This document shows positions 25,101-36,659 of a stretch of DNA of 64,000 nucleotides, piece after piece (position 1 is the first letter of the stretch; the number at the start of each line of letters is the position of its first letter). The notes beneath the pieces were generated by a model. That model saw only the letters and a list, made by a program, of their open reading frames with translations, did not search any database and had not been told where the DNA came from. Made by a program: the position numbers and the translations under genes. Source of the DNA: Streblospio benedicti (Eukaryota; Annelida; Polychaeta; Spionida; Spionidae); NCBI GenBank assembly GCA_019095985.1, contig CM032660.1, positions 18,716,770 to 18,780,769 on the forward strand. The letters run 5' to 3'.

Positions 25101-28100
25101 AAATTATACCTTGGTTTTGAGGTGGTGCGGTCACTGATTCTGCTGATTTTGCAGCAGCTACTGTGGGTTGAGGCTTTGGCTTATTGTGATTTCCAAACAG
25201 ACCTAAAATTGAATAAGAAGCATGCAGTGTAACATTATACGATCAAAAGAAGGTTAGTGTGGGTAAATAAAACTTAACAAGAAATAACATACCGTATATT
25301 CTGTACTATTATTTAATAAATTATAAAACACGGATATTGAGAAGATAAACCTTTGATAATCATAAAACTGCAAAAATCTCTATTAAAGATTTGAATGAAA
25401 ATAAAAATACATTTCACGCCTGCGTTTAAGATATAAGAAACCAACAAAAGCTTACATAAAAATTAGCTAGAGTATAAGTTGAATTGCCTAGTTCTCAGGG
25501 CCACGGATAAGTACCCATCCTATTGTCCCAAACAGGTATCTGTGTTGTCAGGACGGATAAAAATGACGTGTCCGATGGACAAGTATTTGCAGTCACCCCA
25601 GATATCAGTTTCAAATGCATTTACACCAAGGAGTTTGTTGATTTGCATGTGTATTTTGATTTTTCTATTTGTGGCCCTGGTAAAACAAACATAGCACATC
25701 CCTGTACATGATGTACGGAATTCATTTACCTGTCATTTGCTTCGTAGGAGCAGACAATGTAGTAGCAGAGCTTGGTGGTGTGGCTCCGCCTAATGCTCCC
25801 AGATTGGCAACAGCAGTATTTGTTGCACCTGCTCCAAAAATGGAGGAGCTAGGTGCCGATGCTTCAGGTGCTGACCTTGAAGGTGCCACAGTTGATGCTT
25901 GTGGTTGGTTGAATCCAAACGTCGGCTGGCTGCTCACTGTTGCAGGTGGAGCCGCTTTTGCATTAGGTGTCATTTGTGGAGCATTGTCAGCGCTAGCAGA
26001 TTTCGCGAGCCCTCCAAATGAGGGTGGTGTGCTTACATTGGCAAAACTGAATCCTGTAATGATAACATTCTTTTTTAACTACAATGTCAGTATAAATGTG
26101 TTTCTTTAATCTTATGGTACTTCATTGCATTTCTTAATAACTTAAATGGAAACAACTTATTTGCTAAAAACTTCACCTGACTTCTGGCTGGGCATGTCTG
26201 TGGTTGGCTTATTGAAGTTGAAGCCACTGCTGCTTCCGGAAGACGCACCAAACGTACTTGTTCCAAATGCAAAACCGCTTGTTTTTTTCTCTGCAGTAGC
26301 ATTAGCAGCAGCGGTTGAAAATGCAAATGCACTTGCAGAGGTTACTGCACCAGACGTCTTATGTGGTGAATTAAGTGGGGCAAATGATGAAAATGAAGAT
26401 TTTTCATTGCTACTAGAAGTAGAATCTTGGAAGAGCGACTTCTTGGCGCTAGATGGTTGTGATGTTGGCAGACTCTGTGCCAGAGGTGTGGCAGGCAATG
26501 CCGCCTGCTGTGCATCGGGTGCAGGCTGCTGTGGTGTAGGAGTTGCGGTCTGCTGTACGGTAACTAGAAAAACGACACAACACTAACAACAATCTGAGAA
26601 TTTCACTGGAATAACAGCATACTACTACTACGTCTACATCCTAAGGTTTATTTGTCAACTGCTGCGGGTGTCCCAGTTACTGGGGTAGGTAGCAGGTGGC
26701 TGTGTCACACCAGCTCTCCATGCATCTCTATATCTACAGAATCTCTATTAAGGAGGATACAGTCCTTAATCAGACTTTAGTCATTTCCCACATTCCAACC
26801 AAGTCTTCCTCGGTATGCCCTGTACCCGACATCTAGTCATCTCCCAACCATTACAGAATGCCAGAGGAGGATCGAATACAATTGATCTTAAAACTACTAT
26901 GTTTCAAAACATTGACAACAAAAATGAAATACAAAAACTCAAAAGAGTGTCACCAGACTTCCAAGTCCCTGCACTCACCATTGCCAGTTCTCGCTCCAGC
27001 TGCTGAGAGCTGCTGAGTCGGTCGTGTGATTTGAGGCGCTCCCGGCTTCAGGTTCAGCATGTAGAATGTGATCAACATGCCGTGGGTGGTGAGGATCATG
27101 TAGATAGGCGAAGCAGGGTGCACTTTAGACTCACCTTTTGTTTAAAAGGAAAGCATATATTTAGTGCCCGTACTATATATCTGACCAAAAGAAAGTCAAT
27201 ACCAAGCTTGAAAATGTGCCAATGGCGGAATAATCTGACAATAAAACACCAGTTTATGATCAAACTTTATAAATGGCATACACACCAAGAGGAATTTCCA
27301 TCTGTGACGTTAGATCAATAGCCATGCCAGCTGGGTAAGTTTCCTGATAGGGATTATCTGCTGTATTAATCATTGGGGCCTCCGCTCTTCCAGTGTCTTC
27401 TAAACTCCCGTTCCCATTTAGCCTAAAAATGATGATAATGGACGACAACATTAATAAGATTTGGGCATTATTGTCCATTGAGGGGCTCTGATCATTCCTT
27501 ACTTAACACGTAGTTAGTACTAGTTACTGGAATAATCACTCAAAGATAATGTGAATGTATGACTGTTGTACTCATAAATGTTCTACATAATCAAATATGT
27601 AAAAATACCTTATTCTGATCATTACGGCCAAGAATTCCTGTTTCTAATGCAGTTGACGATGCAGCCACAAGCATGTCCCTAGGAAAAATTGGGATATTAT
27701 ATTTCGTACTCTCATTCTTATCATTATTGGTTGAGATTGGTTACAAACTGATGTATGGGTAAATTAACCATATGCGCAGAACAAGAAAAAATCCTAAAAC
27801 CATATCAATCTGTAAATTAAAACTTCAGCACCAGGTTTTGTACAATGTAAATACTTTCTATTCAATCCACATAGTAATAATGTTGAAACTAATTTCCGAA
27901 ACATAGATTTATTGAAGCACCAACCATTCATTGAGGATGGAGAAGTAAAATTTCCTCTGACGATCCTCATCTCCTCCATAACATATGTCTTCATACAAAA
28001 TGAAAGAAGCAGCACCAGCTTTCTGCAAGATGAATAAGAAAATTTTCAATCAGTGAAATCTCAGCAATTTTAAAGTGAAAGCAAATACTCATTATGAATC

Positions 28101-29723
28101 TAACTTGTGTGCAGTACTTACTGGCACAGTTACCATGATGATAATAGGTTGCTCGGTGCTGTCCACTGCAAGTGGTACGTATGTACCGAAGAATACGTAG
28201 GAACTCTCCCAAAAGACATCGCACACTGTAATGAATAGACATATTAGTACACAACAAAGAGTTAGGAAATTATGATAGTTAATTATGTAAATTATAATAC
28301 ATTTCTTCAATATCCCATTTGCTATACTTAAAATGTTCACTACTTCAGCCACCTCACTAATAAGTAAACTTTTTCCTTTACAGTGTTCCAATATTTATAT
28401 TTCACTGTACTCGTACCGATATCATATATTAAATAAGCCTGCTAAAAAGTCATAGCGTACCTTGTATTGCTTGGTCATTTAGCAGGTTTCCCGGGGGACA
28501 TGGAATTTTCTTTCTCTCTTTTAGCATATGATCATACTGTCCCATTGATCCATCTTTTTTCCCCACAACCAACTGTTTTCCTTTTGGGCTCCAACAAACT
28601 AATAAAAATTGTCCACGTTAATTAATTTGTATCAATATTATACATAAAAAATAACATGAATACGTGTAGCTATTACAAATGCACATAATAATAGTAAAGA
28701 TAACATGTAAATGATTGTCAATTTCCAAAAAGGCTTTCTCCTACGTACTGCATGTGGCTTGGGTGCTTGCCGGTAGTGATCCCAGTATAGATAATGTGTC
28801 TTTAATATCGTACAGGCCAACACAGCCGTCAGACATGCAGGACGCGATTTGTGTAACAAAGTCCGACCCACAGTTCCACATGATGTCCACAACATGCACC
28901 CCAGGTTGGGATGAAAGTCGTACAGATGTAAATGGGGATGCCTTCTTCTGTAATATGAAAATAGTGAATGTAGTTGAGTTTTGTAATTATAGATCATAGA
29001 TGCTTCTAGAACGACTAGAGGAACAAGAGCAATAACTAACTGTAAAGCAAATCTAATATATTCAACTTACTTCGGCAAATTGGCGAACATCAAACATTAA
29101 CGCAACAGGAACGTCATTTTGCTTCACACAAACAGCCAAGGTGAGGTTATCAGCACTGATGGCTAAATGTGACGGGGAACATCCCAGAGGGACATCCATA
29201 TAAACAGGAAAATCTGTCACAGTGTTATTTGCTGATTTTCCCAGCAGAGAATATTTTTGACCGATCAAAGTAGATTGAAGTATCTTGAATCCTGAAAATA
29301 CATCATGGATCTATCACATAAAAATGTTGATTAAACCTCTTAATGCCAGGGCGACTATATCAAAAAACCAACTTTTGGTGCCTGAGCAACTGTAGTCGCC
29401 AGATTTCATCAAAAAAACCCAAAAAACTGTGAACTTGTGTGAGAGATTCAAATGCAAATGCACATAGTTTATATTTATGAGCTTAATTTTTTACAATGTT
29501 GTAACATATAAATCATCTTATTATACATTCTCATAAAAGTTTAGGTACTGTACATACCAGTAGGTGTCCCAGCAAATACAAGGCCATAAATATTAGAAAC
29601 GGCAAGAAGATTTGTCCTAGCTAATGGCATACAATCTGGCAGCTGAAATAATTCAATCTTCAGCATTTGCTTGAACTGGAAGTCTTTGACTTCTTTCTCT
29701 GGCGGTCCATTATCATCTGCCAT
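12128..29723 (-). CDS. NUP214: Nucleoporin NUP214 homologue, complete gene, 32 coding exons
   Basis: NUP214 sits on the cytoplasmic face of the nuclear pore and helps protein and mRNA export; in known relatives the N-terminal propeller binds the DDX19 helicase. The start ([20 protein letters not shown]) matches the vertebrate start EREMKDFQF, and [14 protein letters not shown] is nearly identical to the human protein. The order is propeller (residues 1 to about 430), proline/FG linker, coiled coil (about 755-1000), then more than 1,200 residues of FG repeats ending in SYRG. All exons have AG/GT borders and agree in phase except one conflict at 27286-27422. The sum of my exons, less that one base, gives about 2,242 aa, close to human NUP214 (2,090). 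Shared landmarks near the C-terminus, such as [11 protein letters not shown] and SSNTTSFG, make the identity firm. Confidence 0.96.
13745..13865 (-). repeat. tRNA-like SINE fragment
   Basis: On the minus strand a tRNA-like stretch (TTGGTCTATTGGTTAGGCAA, then B-box GGGTTCGAATCTCGG) is visible. The arms do not give a clean cloverleaf and the sequence continues beyond the tRNA length, so I call it a SINE head, not a tRNA gene. Confidence 0.55.
14985..15375 (-). mobile_element. Penelope-like element fragment (GIY-YIG endonuclease end)
   Basis: The minus strand shows the Cys pair and GIY-YIG-type core [12 protein letters not shown], and next to it [31 protein letters not shown] and [10 protein letters not shown]. 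This is the usual end of a Penelope-like element protein. No reverse transcriptase is visible and the copy is degraded. It is a different subfamily from the copy at 1325-2195. Confidence 0.8.
15640..15735 (+). repeat. tRNA-derived SINE head
   Basis: A-box-like GGTGGCGTAGTGGATAGCGC and B-box GTGTTCGAATCCAGCC on the plus strand. The distance between the boxes and the lack of paired arms argue against a working tRNA gene. Confidence 0.6.
17985..18270 (-). repeat. NUP214: 45-bp coding tandem repeat in the NUP214 FG exon
   Basis: Six consecutive units encode GGTGLFGSQ followed by A/T-rich Thr/Ser spacers, about 15 residues each. At DNA level the units are nearly identical, pointing to recent unequal exchange. 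Because the unit is a multiple of three, other frames also stay open over this stretch. Confidence 0.85.
22421..23647 (-). CDS. NUP214: NUP214 coiled-coil exons 15-18
   Basis: Exons 23495-23647, 23143-23405, 22804-22998 and 22421-22608. The peptide follows the human coiled-coil closely: [14 protein letters not shown], then [20 protein letters not shown] (human [20 protein letters not shown]), then [12 protein letters not shown] (human QQLRLYKQTSLW) and [19 protein letters not shown]. In vertebrates this region binds NUP88 and NUP62 family partners and anchors the protein at the pore. Confidence 0.94.
24189..26563 (-). CDS. NUP214: NUP214 proline/FG linker exons 10-14
   Basis: Exons 26177-26563, 25730-26053, 25110-25202, 24480-24647 and 24189-24286 are all joined in phase. 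The first two carry FG-type motifs ([25 protein letters not shown]). The next two are rich in Gln, Pro and Ala with a partly repeated [11 protein letters not shown] / [11 protein letters not shown] unit. The last ends with [10 protein letters not shown], just before the coiled coil. This corresponds to the disordered linker between propeller and coiled coil in vertebrate NUP214. Confidence 0.88.
26979..29723 (-). CDS. NUP214: NUP214 N-terminal beta-propeller exons 1-9
   Basis: Exons 29558-29723, 29071-29291, 28749-28947, 28461-28598, 28122-28225, 27925-28022, 27609-27678, 27286-27422 and 26979-27134 encode the seven-bladed WD-type propeller. Family anchors in order are [62 protein letters not shown], and [19 protein letters not shown], the last matching human LMLLSTDGVLCPFYMIN. 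The exon at 27286-27422 reads [10 protein letters not shown] in one frame, but the phase coming from the exon before it requires the adjacent frame at its start. One base too many in the T run at 27402-27404 would explain this (see findings). Confidence 0.93.
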
Positions 29724-30132
29724 CTTAATCTAAAATTGAAAGTCAACATAGACTATAGTACATAACATAGTCTACAGTACATTACAAAGTCAGTACTACA
29801 TGTACTTGTAATCAATGTGTACGTTGACATGACATAATAAAAAATAAAAATGCCTCTTCATACATTTTACACTGTGAAGACTATCAGATGTCACTTTAAC
29901 AAACCATACTTTATGATGACATCACTTAGCTTCCCACCAGGTGTTTCTGCTTACATTCGCTAATTGAGGTAAGTAGACTGAGGATAAATGGTCAAAATTC
30001 CATTTCCTGCTACACAGCCTCAGTCATTTATCCGACCACTCCCCAAATTGGTTGATTTTGAACTCAAACGCCCTGGGCTTCTAATGAACGGATACGGTAA
30101 GGACAATATATATGTAAATTCTTGAATACATA

Positions 30133-30280
30133 TACAGTAGAACCTCAAATTAAGACCACCTCTATATTGAGACCACTTTTCACGGTCCCAAACCTTCATA
30201 AAGCTACCAGAATGAACCTCTCTATTGAGACCACCTAACACTTGTACCAACGGTGGTCCTAATAGAGAGGTTCTACTGTA
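30133..30280. mobile_element. TIR element (MITE), 148 bp
   Basis: The ends TACAGTAGAACCTC and GAGGTTCTACTGTA are perfect inverted copies, and the similarity continues as TAAGACCACC / GGTGGTCCTAA. TA borders fit Tc1/mariner-type non-autonomous elements. It has no coding capacity. Confidence 0.75.
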
Positions 30281-30410
30281 GATATTTCATGGAAATTAGT
30301 TTATTTTCAAGGGTTACTCATCCTGCTGACTAGTTTAACCTTTCCAACTAATGCTCAGCTTGATAATGAAACTGGTCAAGTTGATATTTTGTAAGTAGAG
30401 CAACAATTGC

Positions 30411-30535
30411 ACTGTTCGGCCATACACACAATCCATGAATTTTAAGTATGATGTGAACTCCCCGTTGTAGAGGTCACTAAATTTCACGTCATACGTAAAA
30501 TTCACGGATTGTGTGTATGGCCGGTTTTAGCGATT
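30411..30535. repeat. Hairpin element, copy A of a three-copy family
   Basis: The arms GGCCATACACACAATCC and GGATTGTGTGTATGGCC are perfect inverted copies around a GTAGAGGTCACTAAATTTCAC centre. Two further copies lie in LRRC43 intron 1 (41588-41724 and 41890-42023). Confidence 0.72.
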
Positions 30536-31824
30536 GGTACTCTAGTGCCCTATGGGAAATTATCAGACATTGTAAATATTGAACCCACTCAATTTTAAAG
30601 ACGGGGTCCCCAGAAGTTTTGCAAATACTTCACAGACAAATTTCAATTAACGTACACTAAATATTTTTTAAGAAAATCCAGTCAGATTTTGACAGCATTA
30701 TGAACTTGATACACAAGTACAAGCACATAAATCATAACCAATAAATGGTGTCTGTACAGAGTGACGAAAAAACATCAATTTTGATTAGTCTGATTATTAT
30801 TCCTCCCTCAAATGATTTTGTTGAGTACTGCTACATGAAAAAATTGAAAAGGATAGATTTGTTTTATATATAATGTTTATCTGGGTGGAACTGTAAGAAT
30901 TCTTAGCATTTGAAGATACAATGAGTTCATTAGTGGAGTGGGTTACGTACAGAGATAGAGTAGGTTATGCTACAGATTAATGATCCATGAAAGAATTAGA
31001 AAAGACAGCATAAAAAGAGTCGCGGAGGCACACATGGAGTTACAACAGTTCACAATGTCTTGTGAGAACAGTAATCGCCCCCCAAAAATATTCAATTGAT
31101 TTCTACTATTACTTGTGCAAGCACAGGCGTCAACTAATTTAACTGTAATACCTATCTTGTAGTACAACAGTGCAAAAAGGAATATATATTTCAAATTTGC
31201 TGTTTCGGCAAGTAAGCAAGCAAATATTGCCATATCCGGCGGAAGTCAGTAAATTGTACACGGATCAAAATTTCACAAACCGGCGCAAAACACAAAGCCA
31301 ATCAAGTACTGTTAGCCTATATCATCATGTTTCTCATGTCGTTAAATTAAATCCAAGGTACATTGAAACGATTGTGGTTGAGGATGGCATTTTGAACTTT
31401 GAACTTTCATGTCAATATTTTTTTAGGTATTTAATTTTACTATATTATTAATATTAGAGCACTACTTCAGCATTACGTCAATTTGATAGTGTATAATGGT
31501 GACGTAATGCTATATACAACTAATTGTGATAAATATTTTTCAAAATCTCTGTTCTTTTGTACAATTTAAGAGTATTTTATGAGCGATATTAAGTGATATT
31601 AGTAGATATATGTCAAACCAAAGCAAAGTTATTTGGCAATAATGCCCAGATTCAGCTTATTTATTTAGACTGTTGCACTGACCCCTCTTTCTGCGCCGCA
31701 CGCTTGCTGAAAGGTGGACAGTGTTCACATAATGAAACAGGTGAGAATTCTCACAGGTGTATAACTATGTTTCCGGATAAAAAAATTTTGGTTCAGCATA
31801 TTTATATTTTAGACTTATTACATT

Positions 31825-32690
31825 CCAGTGTTTTATACACTGGCTTGTACCCAATTAATTGCGTCCTTCCGTCCTTCCGGTTCGTTACCCCTCTACAGGT
31901 CGCATCGTTTGAGCTAGGATGCTCAAATTTGGCATGTCCGTTGGAAATGGTGACCACAAGAATCCTATTTCACATGGGCCCAAACGGTCCATATTTGGGC
32001 CCATTATTAGGTCCATTTTACTAGTGAATCACATTCTTATTACTATTTGAATGCACCATTAAAATCAATATTCTATAACCACATGAAAAGCGCCCCCGGT
32101 GAGGGCAAACCAGTGTTTAATACACTGGAATGTCACTGTCTATATATTGGCTGATTATTGATTTATAGCAGTATCATCTATTACCAAGAAGTGGATACAT
32201 TTTTTGGAGCCGATGTGTCTGGAGTTTGTGGTTATAGAATATTGATTTTAATGGTGCATTCAAATAGTAATAAGAATGTGATTCACTAGTAAAATGGACC
32301 TGATAATGGGCCCAAATGGGCCCAAATATGGACCGTTTGGGCCCATGTGAAAAAGGGTTCTTGTGGTCACCATTTCCTATCGACATGCTAAATTTGAGTA
32401 TCCTAGCTCAAACGATGCGACCTGTAGAGAGGTAATGAACCGGAAGGACGGGCGGATGGATGGACGGATGGACGGACGCAATTAATTGGGTACAAGCCAG
32501 TGTATAAAACACTGGAAATTAAAATCAATATTCTATAACCACAAACTCCAGACACATCGGCTCCAAAAAATGTATCCACTTCTTGGTAATAGATGATACT
32601 GCTATAAATCAATAATCAGCCAATATATAGACAGTGACATTCCAATGTATTAAACACTGGTTTGCCCTCACCGGGGCGCTTTTCCATTTA
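31825..32690. mobile_element. Nested inverted-repeat (fold-back) element
   Basis: The hairpin CCAGTGTTTTATACACTGG and its variants occur at 31825, 32110 and 32497, with a half copy near 32645. Segment 31825-32100 (with CATCGTTTGAGCTAGGATG) returns inverted at about 32235-32515, and the part after 32516 repeats 32150-32230 inverted. The whole block is thus built of two long inverted pairs. No coding capacity was seen. Confidence 0.65.
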
Positions 32691-32880
32691 AAATCAAATA
32701 CGCATCATTATGATTAAGAAAACCGATGCATATTAAAAATAAAATAACATTTTAAATCTATCCATTTGCATTGTGTATGTGTCAAAGTATACGTCGAACG
32801 TATTGTGTTCTACGCTAGTTGCCTGAGACTCAACGTCCAAGCAGTATCATAACAGGGCTGCTGTGGGTATTTCCCCAATA

Positions 32881-32916
32881 TGACGTCACTCCTCGCCCAA
32901 TCAAATCAATCCCAAT
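32881..32916 (+). promoter_or_regulatory. CRE and two CCAAT boxes, likely promoter of the zinc-finger gene
   Basis: A perfect palindromic CRE, TGACGTCA (32881-32888), is followed by CCAAT at 32897-32901 and 32912-32916, all within 360 bp upstream of the first coding exon (33242). The ATG lies eight bases after an AG acceptor, so a non-coding first exon is expected between these boxes and 33236. The box spacing is typical of NF-Y/CREB promoters; the function is inferred. Confidence 0.5.
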
Positions 32917-33241
32917 CACTGTCTCTTTCTCGTGGAGCGGAGCAGAGTGAGATAGAGGCAGTGTAACAGTCTAATTATTTATTATTGGCAATGTTCAAGT
33001 TATCATGTGGACAGACGATCACCTTTTGAAGAATTCACAATGGATTTTACAAATTAGTTTTAATTGTTACCCTGAGCGTTGATTAAATTCAAGTGACTTA
33101 CGGAGCTTTCGTATTGACACATCAAAGCTTATTTTTTTTATTCATCCTGGGAAAATAAGACAATGTCACTGAGTAGTGTGTAATTATTTCTGTGGAATCA
33201 AGCAATTATCAAATAGTTTTTTTTTTTTTAATTTAGATAAA

Positions 33242-36200
33242 ATGGTTGTGTTGCAATTGAGTCTTCCTGCAAATATATTAAACTTCTTTGAAAACCTGCA
33301 GCATGTTCCCATCGCCGCTATAAAAGCAAAAGATCATAAAGGTAATTACAAAGAGTTGTCTTGCTGTATTACTGCATATAACTTGTATCGAATTGTATTT
33401 TTGATGATGATATAAACTTATGTAATTGTAATCAATATATTGGGTAATAAAATGTGTTAGATTGATTATTGCTTAAGTAATATTTTCTATCTTGATTTTG
33501 TCTGTTTAGATAACGACTCTGTTATAAAAATATCCTATGATGTAGAAGTTGGCGTTGTGATTGAAATATCAGGTAAGTCATTCTATCAGCATTATGTTTA
33601 AACACTTTTCGTCCATTACCTATGTTAGTAAAGCTGTTTGTAATAGTCTTAAAATGTTTTTACCATAACTGTTTACAATATCCCAAGAATTCAGATTCAA
33701 ACTTAGATGGTTGATAAACAGTATTTATTTACTGCACTGCCTTAATTTTTTGCTTGTAGGTTCAAAGTCTTTAGTACAATTGGAGGAAGAGAAATATACA
33801 TGTTCAATACATGCTGAAAAAGCTTTTGAAGATGAACATGATGATGGTGAATATACAGTGGGTGACACAGATATTGCTACATCTAAGTCAGAAGACAATA
33901 AATCAACTTCATTAAGTGAGAAAGAGTCTAGAGAAATGGATAAAGATTTAAAAGAAATTCCTTCCACTAATTTAGAAATAGAGGCTAATACACCTAGAAT
34001 GCGGACACGAGGCTATAAACGTATTTTGTCAATGACAAGCCAATGTCCACCATCGCCTAAAAGGAGTTGCAAAAATGTAGATACAATCAATGTTAAAAAT
34101 TCATCTGTTAAAAGTCAAAGTCCTACCATAAATGAATTGGAGAAAACAGAAATGTTTTTGATGGCCAATATTGAAAAGTTAACTAAACCTATTGAACAAC
34201 GTATTGACAGTAAATGTGCTAACCTCAATGAATCTACTCCACTTCATGATAATGAAACAAGTTTAAATATGAACACTCAATCAAATACTGAACATAGTCC
34301 AAGAAAAAAATCTGAAAGAAAAATGGGCCTTATAATGAATAGAAAATTAAAGAAGGAAAATGGTAAAAGTGAACATGTATACAAGCAGAATTGCCCCAAC
34401 TGTTCAAGCATATTTCACACTTTTGTTGATTTTGTTCAACACTTCAAAGAATTACATACTGACAACTCTGAATTAACAGAAGACAGAGTTCCTGTTAAGG
34501 AGGAAATAAACAATATCAAAGGGACATTCATATGTAGAATTTGTGATATACATTTTGAAAATCAGGAAGAAAATAATGCACATATGTTTAATAAGCATAA
34601 CATTGAAATGGACAAAGTCATTGGGAAAAGAAGTTTTACAAGCATTATTTGTCCATACTGTAAAAAGTCTGTAAATATTTCCAAAATATTAATTCACATG
34701 AAGAATGCTCACAAGAAAGAAGAAGATCTCAATGATGTTCTTGAGCATTTGAAGTTATTTTCACACCAAAAAATGTAAGTGTAGACTGTAGAAGTATGAT
34801 GGATATTTCACATTTCTTATGTTTGGCCTATATTGTAATGTGTATAATCCGAAATATTTTCACTTAATATTTGTAATAAATTTGCCAGTGGTAAAAGAAA
34901 CATTTTTTTTCAGTTCTGAATTGCAAGTGAAAAAGACAAAAGAAACCAATGCTGAAAGTCAGACATATCGCATTTGCCAGTTTTGTGGAAAACAAGTGAA
35001 AACGCAATGTTTTCGAGCCCATGTTAACTATGTGTGTCCTAATAATCCAGGAAGAAGGAGGAAAATGACATGTACAAGATGTGATAAATTATTTTTCAAT
35101 GAGGCAGAGTGGAAGGTAATTCATTAATCTTAAATTAATTGTGTGTTTGAATGATCTGAAAGATGCTTTTGGTTTTAATTTTGTGATTACATAAAATTAA
35201 AATCATATTAGTAAATCATATACATCACATATGGCTGTACTTTTTTCTTTGCTTTTCTTTCTATGCTACTCTTAATATTAAAACATTTAAACAAGTCCAG
35301 AAATATTTATAAATATTTTTATACTGCAAGTGTGTTTTTATAACATAAGTAGCATAGCAAGAAAATGAAAATCTTAACTATGTATTAAGACTTATTTTTG
35401 AAAAACTGATTATATTTATATGATTCTCTTATAGATTCACAAAGATACAGCTCATTCAAAAGATTTTCGGCCCTTTATTTGTGATAAGTGCGGGAAAAGT
35501 TATGCCAACAGAGCTGGTCTTAACAAGCATAAGAGAAGAGATCATGGAATAGGAATGGTAGAGGATCATCTTCATGCGTGTCCCTTCTGTGATAAGAAAT
35601 TCTTTGAAAAGGCTGGATTAGAATCGCATCTGAATTACCGACATACAGGAGGTAACAGCTATAAATGTCATATATTTTAATAATGAATAGTTTGATTATA
35701 TATCTATTTTTACAGTCTTTTTCTTCATAATTTTGTTTTCTACTTCAATAGGTAGTAAAGAATTCCAATGCACAACATGTGGAAAATCATTTGCTGATAA
35801 ATATGGATTGTCTCGGCATATACAAAAAATTCATCATCATAAATATCCACATCAATGTCCAAATTGTGGACATGGCGTGGAGAAAAAGTCCTATTTGAAG
35901 AACCATGTCTGTGGCAGAGTAAGGAGATTACTTCCTTCAAGCCCAAATATCAAACTGGAAGCTTCTGCAAAAGCTACAGAAAACAACAAAAAATCAAGAA
36001 AAGTTCTCGATAAATCCTCGACCAAAGATCTCGAAGTTCATACAGTAGAAATTGTGAATTATCCAATACAGGAATTAGAACAAATAACTGATGATGTTTT
36101 AACTGCCGAGGATAAAATGTATGAAAATGAAGCTATTTTCACATCAAATACTTATGTTCCGAAAGAAGGAAATATGAATCAAAGCATTTTTAATGCGTAT

Positions 36201-36659
36201 GATGAAAAGGGAAATCCAATACTTATAACGTACAGTGGTGCTGAGCTTATTTTTGACAGTGATATTGATGCACAGAATGTTCAGATAGAGGAAGTTGTGA
36301 CAATGAAAAATGAGGACTGTAATGACAATTCAGGTGTTGAGCACAGGTTGTCAAAGGGTGTGTCAGATGTAGAAATTCCTTTGTCACAGGCAGAATATCT
36401 AGTAGGCAAACATGTTTCTTTAGGATCAGAATTTGCTGGTAAAACAGTGATAACAGAAGATGTGGACCTTTCAGAAGTTCAAGAAATTACAAACATGGAA
36501 CTAAGTGGGATTAATGAAAAATGTCAAACGCAGTATTATTTGGCGACTAATTTTGAAAATGCTCAAACCATAGATGGAACTGAAGTCATTATTGAAAGTT
36601 CTGACAGTCAAAATGTTTTGAAGTTGCAAACAGCTCAAAGTGCTCTACAGGATACGTGA
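33242..36659 (+). CDS. C2H2 zinc-finger protein, nine fingers, complete
   Basis: Six coding exons in phase: 33242-33341, 33510-33572, 33760-34774, 34914-35115, 35435-35651 and 35752-36659, giving 834 aa. The start is the ATG eight bases into the first coding exon. The N-terminal 60 residues are hydrophobic/mixed, followed by an acidic and Ser-rich disordered part. Fingers: CPNCSSIF..H..H, CRICDIHF, CPYCKKS, CQFCGKQ (C2HC-like), CTRCDKLFF, CDKCGKSYANRAGLNKH, CPFCDKKFFEKAGLESH, CTTCGKSFADKYGLSRH and CPNCGHGVEKKSYLKNHVC (C2HC-like). The tail of about 240 residues is acidic, suggesting an activation or interaction region. It is probably a nuclear DNA-binding regulator; I cannot assign an orthologue. 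AATAAA lies at 36878. Confidence 0.9.

Larger units (their letters stand above)
29724..33241. other. Divergent intergenic region between NUP214 and the zinc-finger gene
   Basis: It holds the 5' flank of NUP214, the short TIR/hairpin elements at 30133-30280 and 30411-30535, a nested inverted-repeat element at 31825-32690, and the likely promoter of the zinc-finger gene. No protein family features were seen in the short open frames here. Confidence 0.5.

Noticed and set aside
33711-33760. Upstream ATG at 33711 as the start of the zinc-finger protein
   Set aside because: The open frame extends upstream only because the intron is open; the acceptor at 33759 and the in-phase exons at 33242 and 33510 give a better start.
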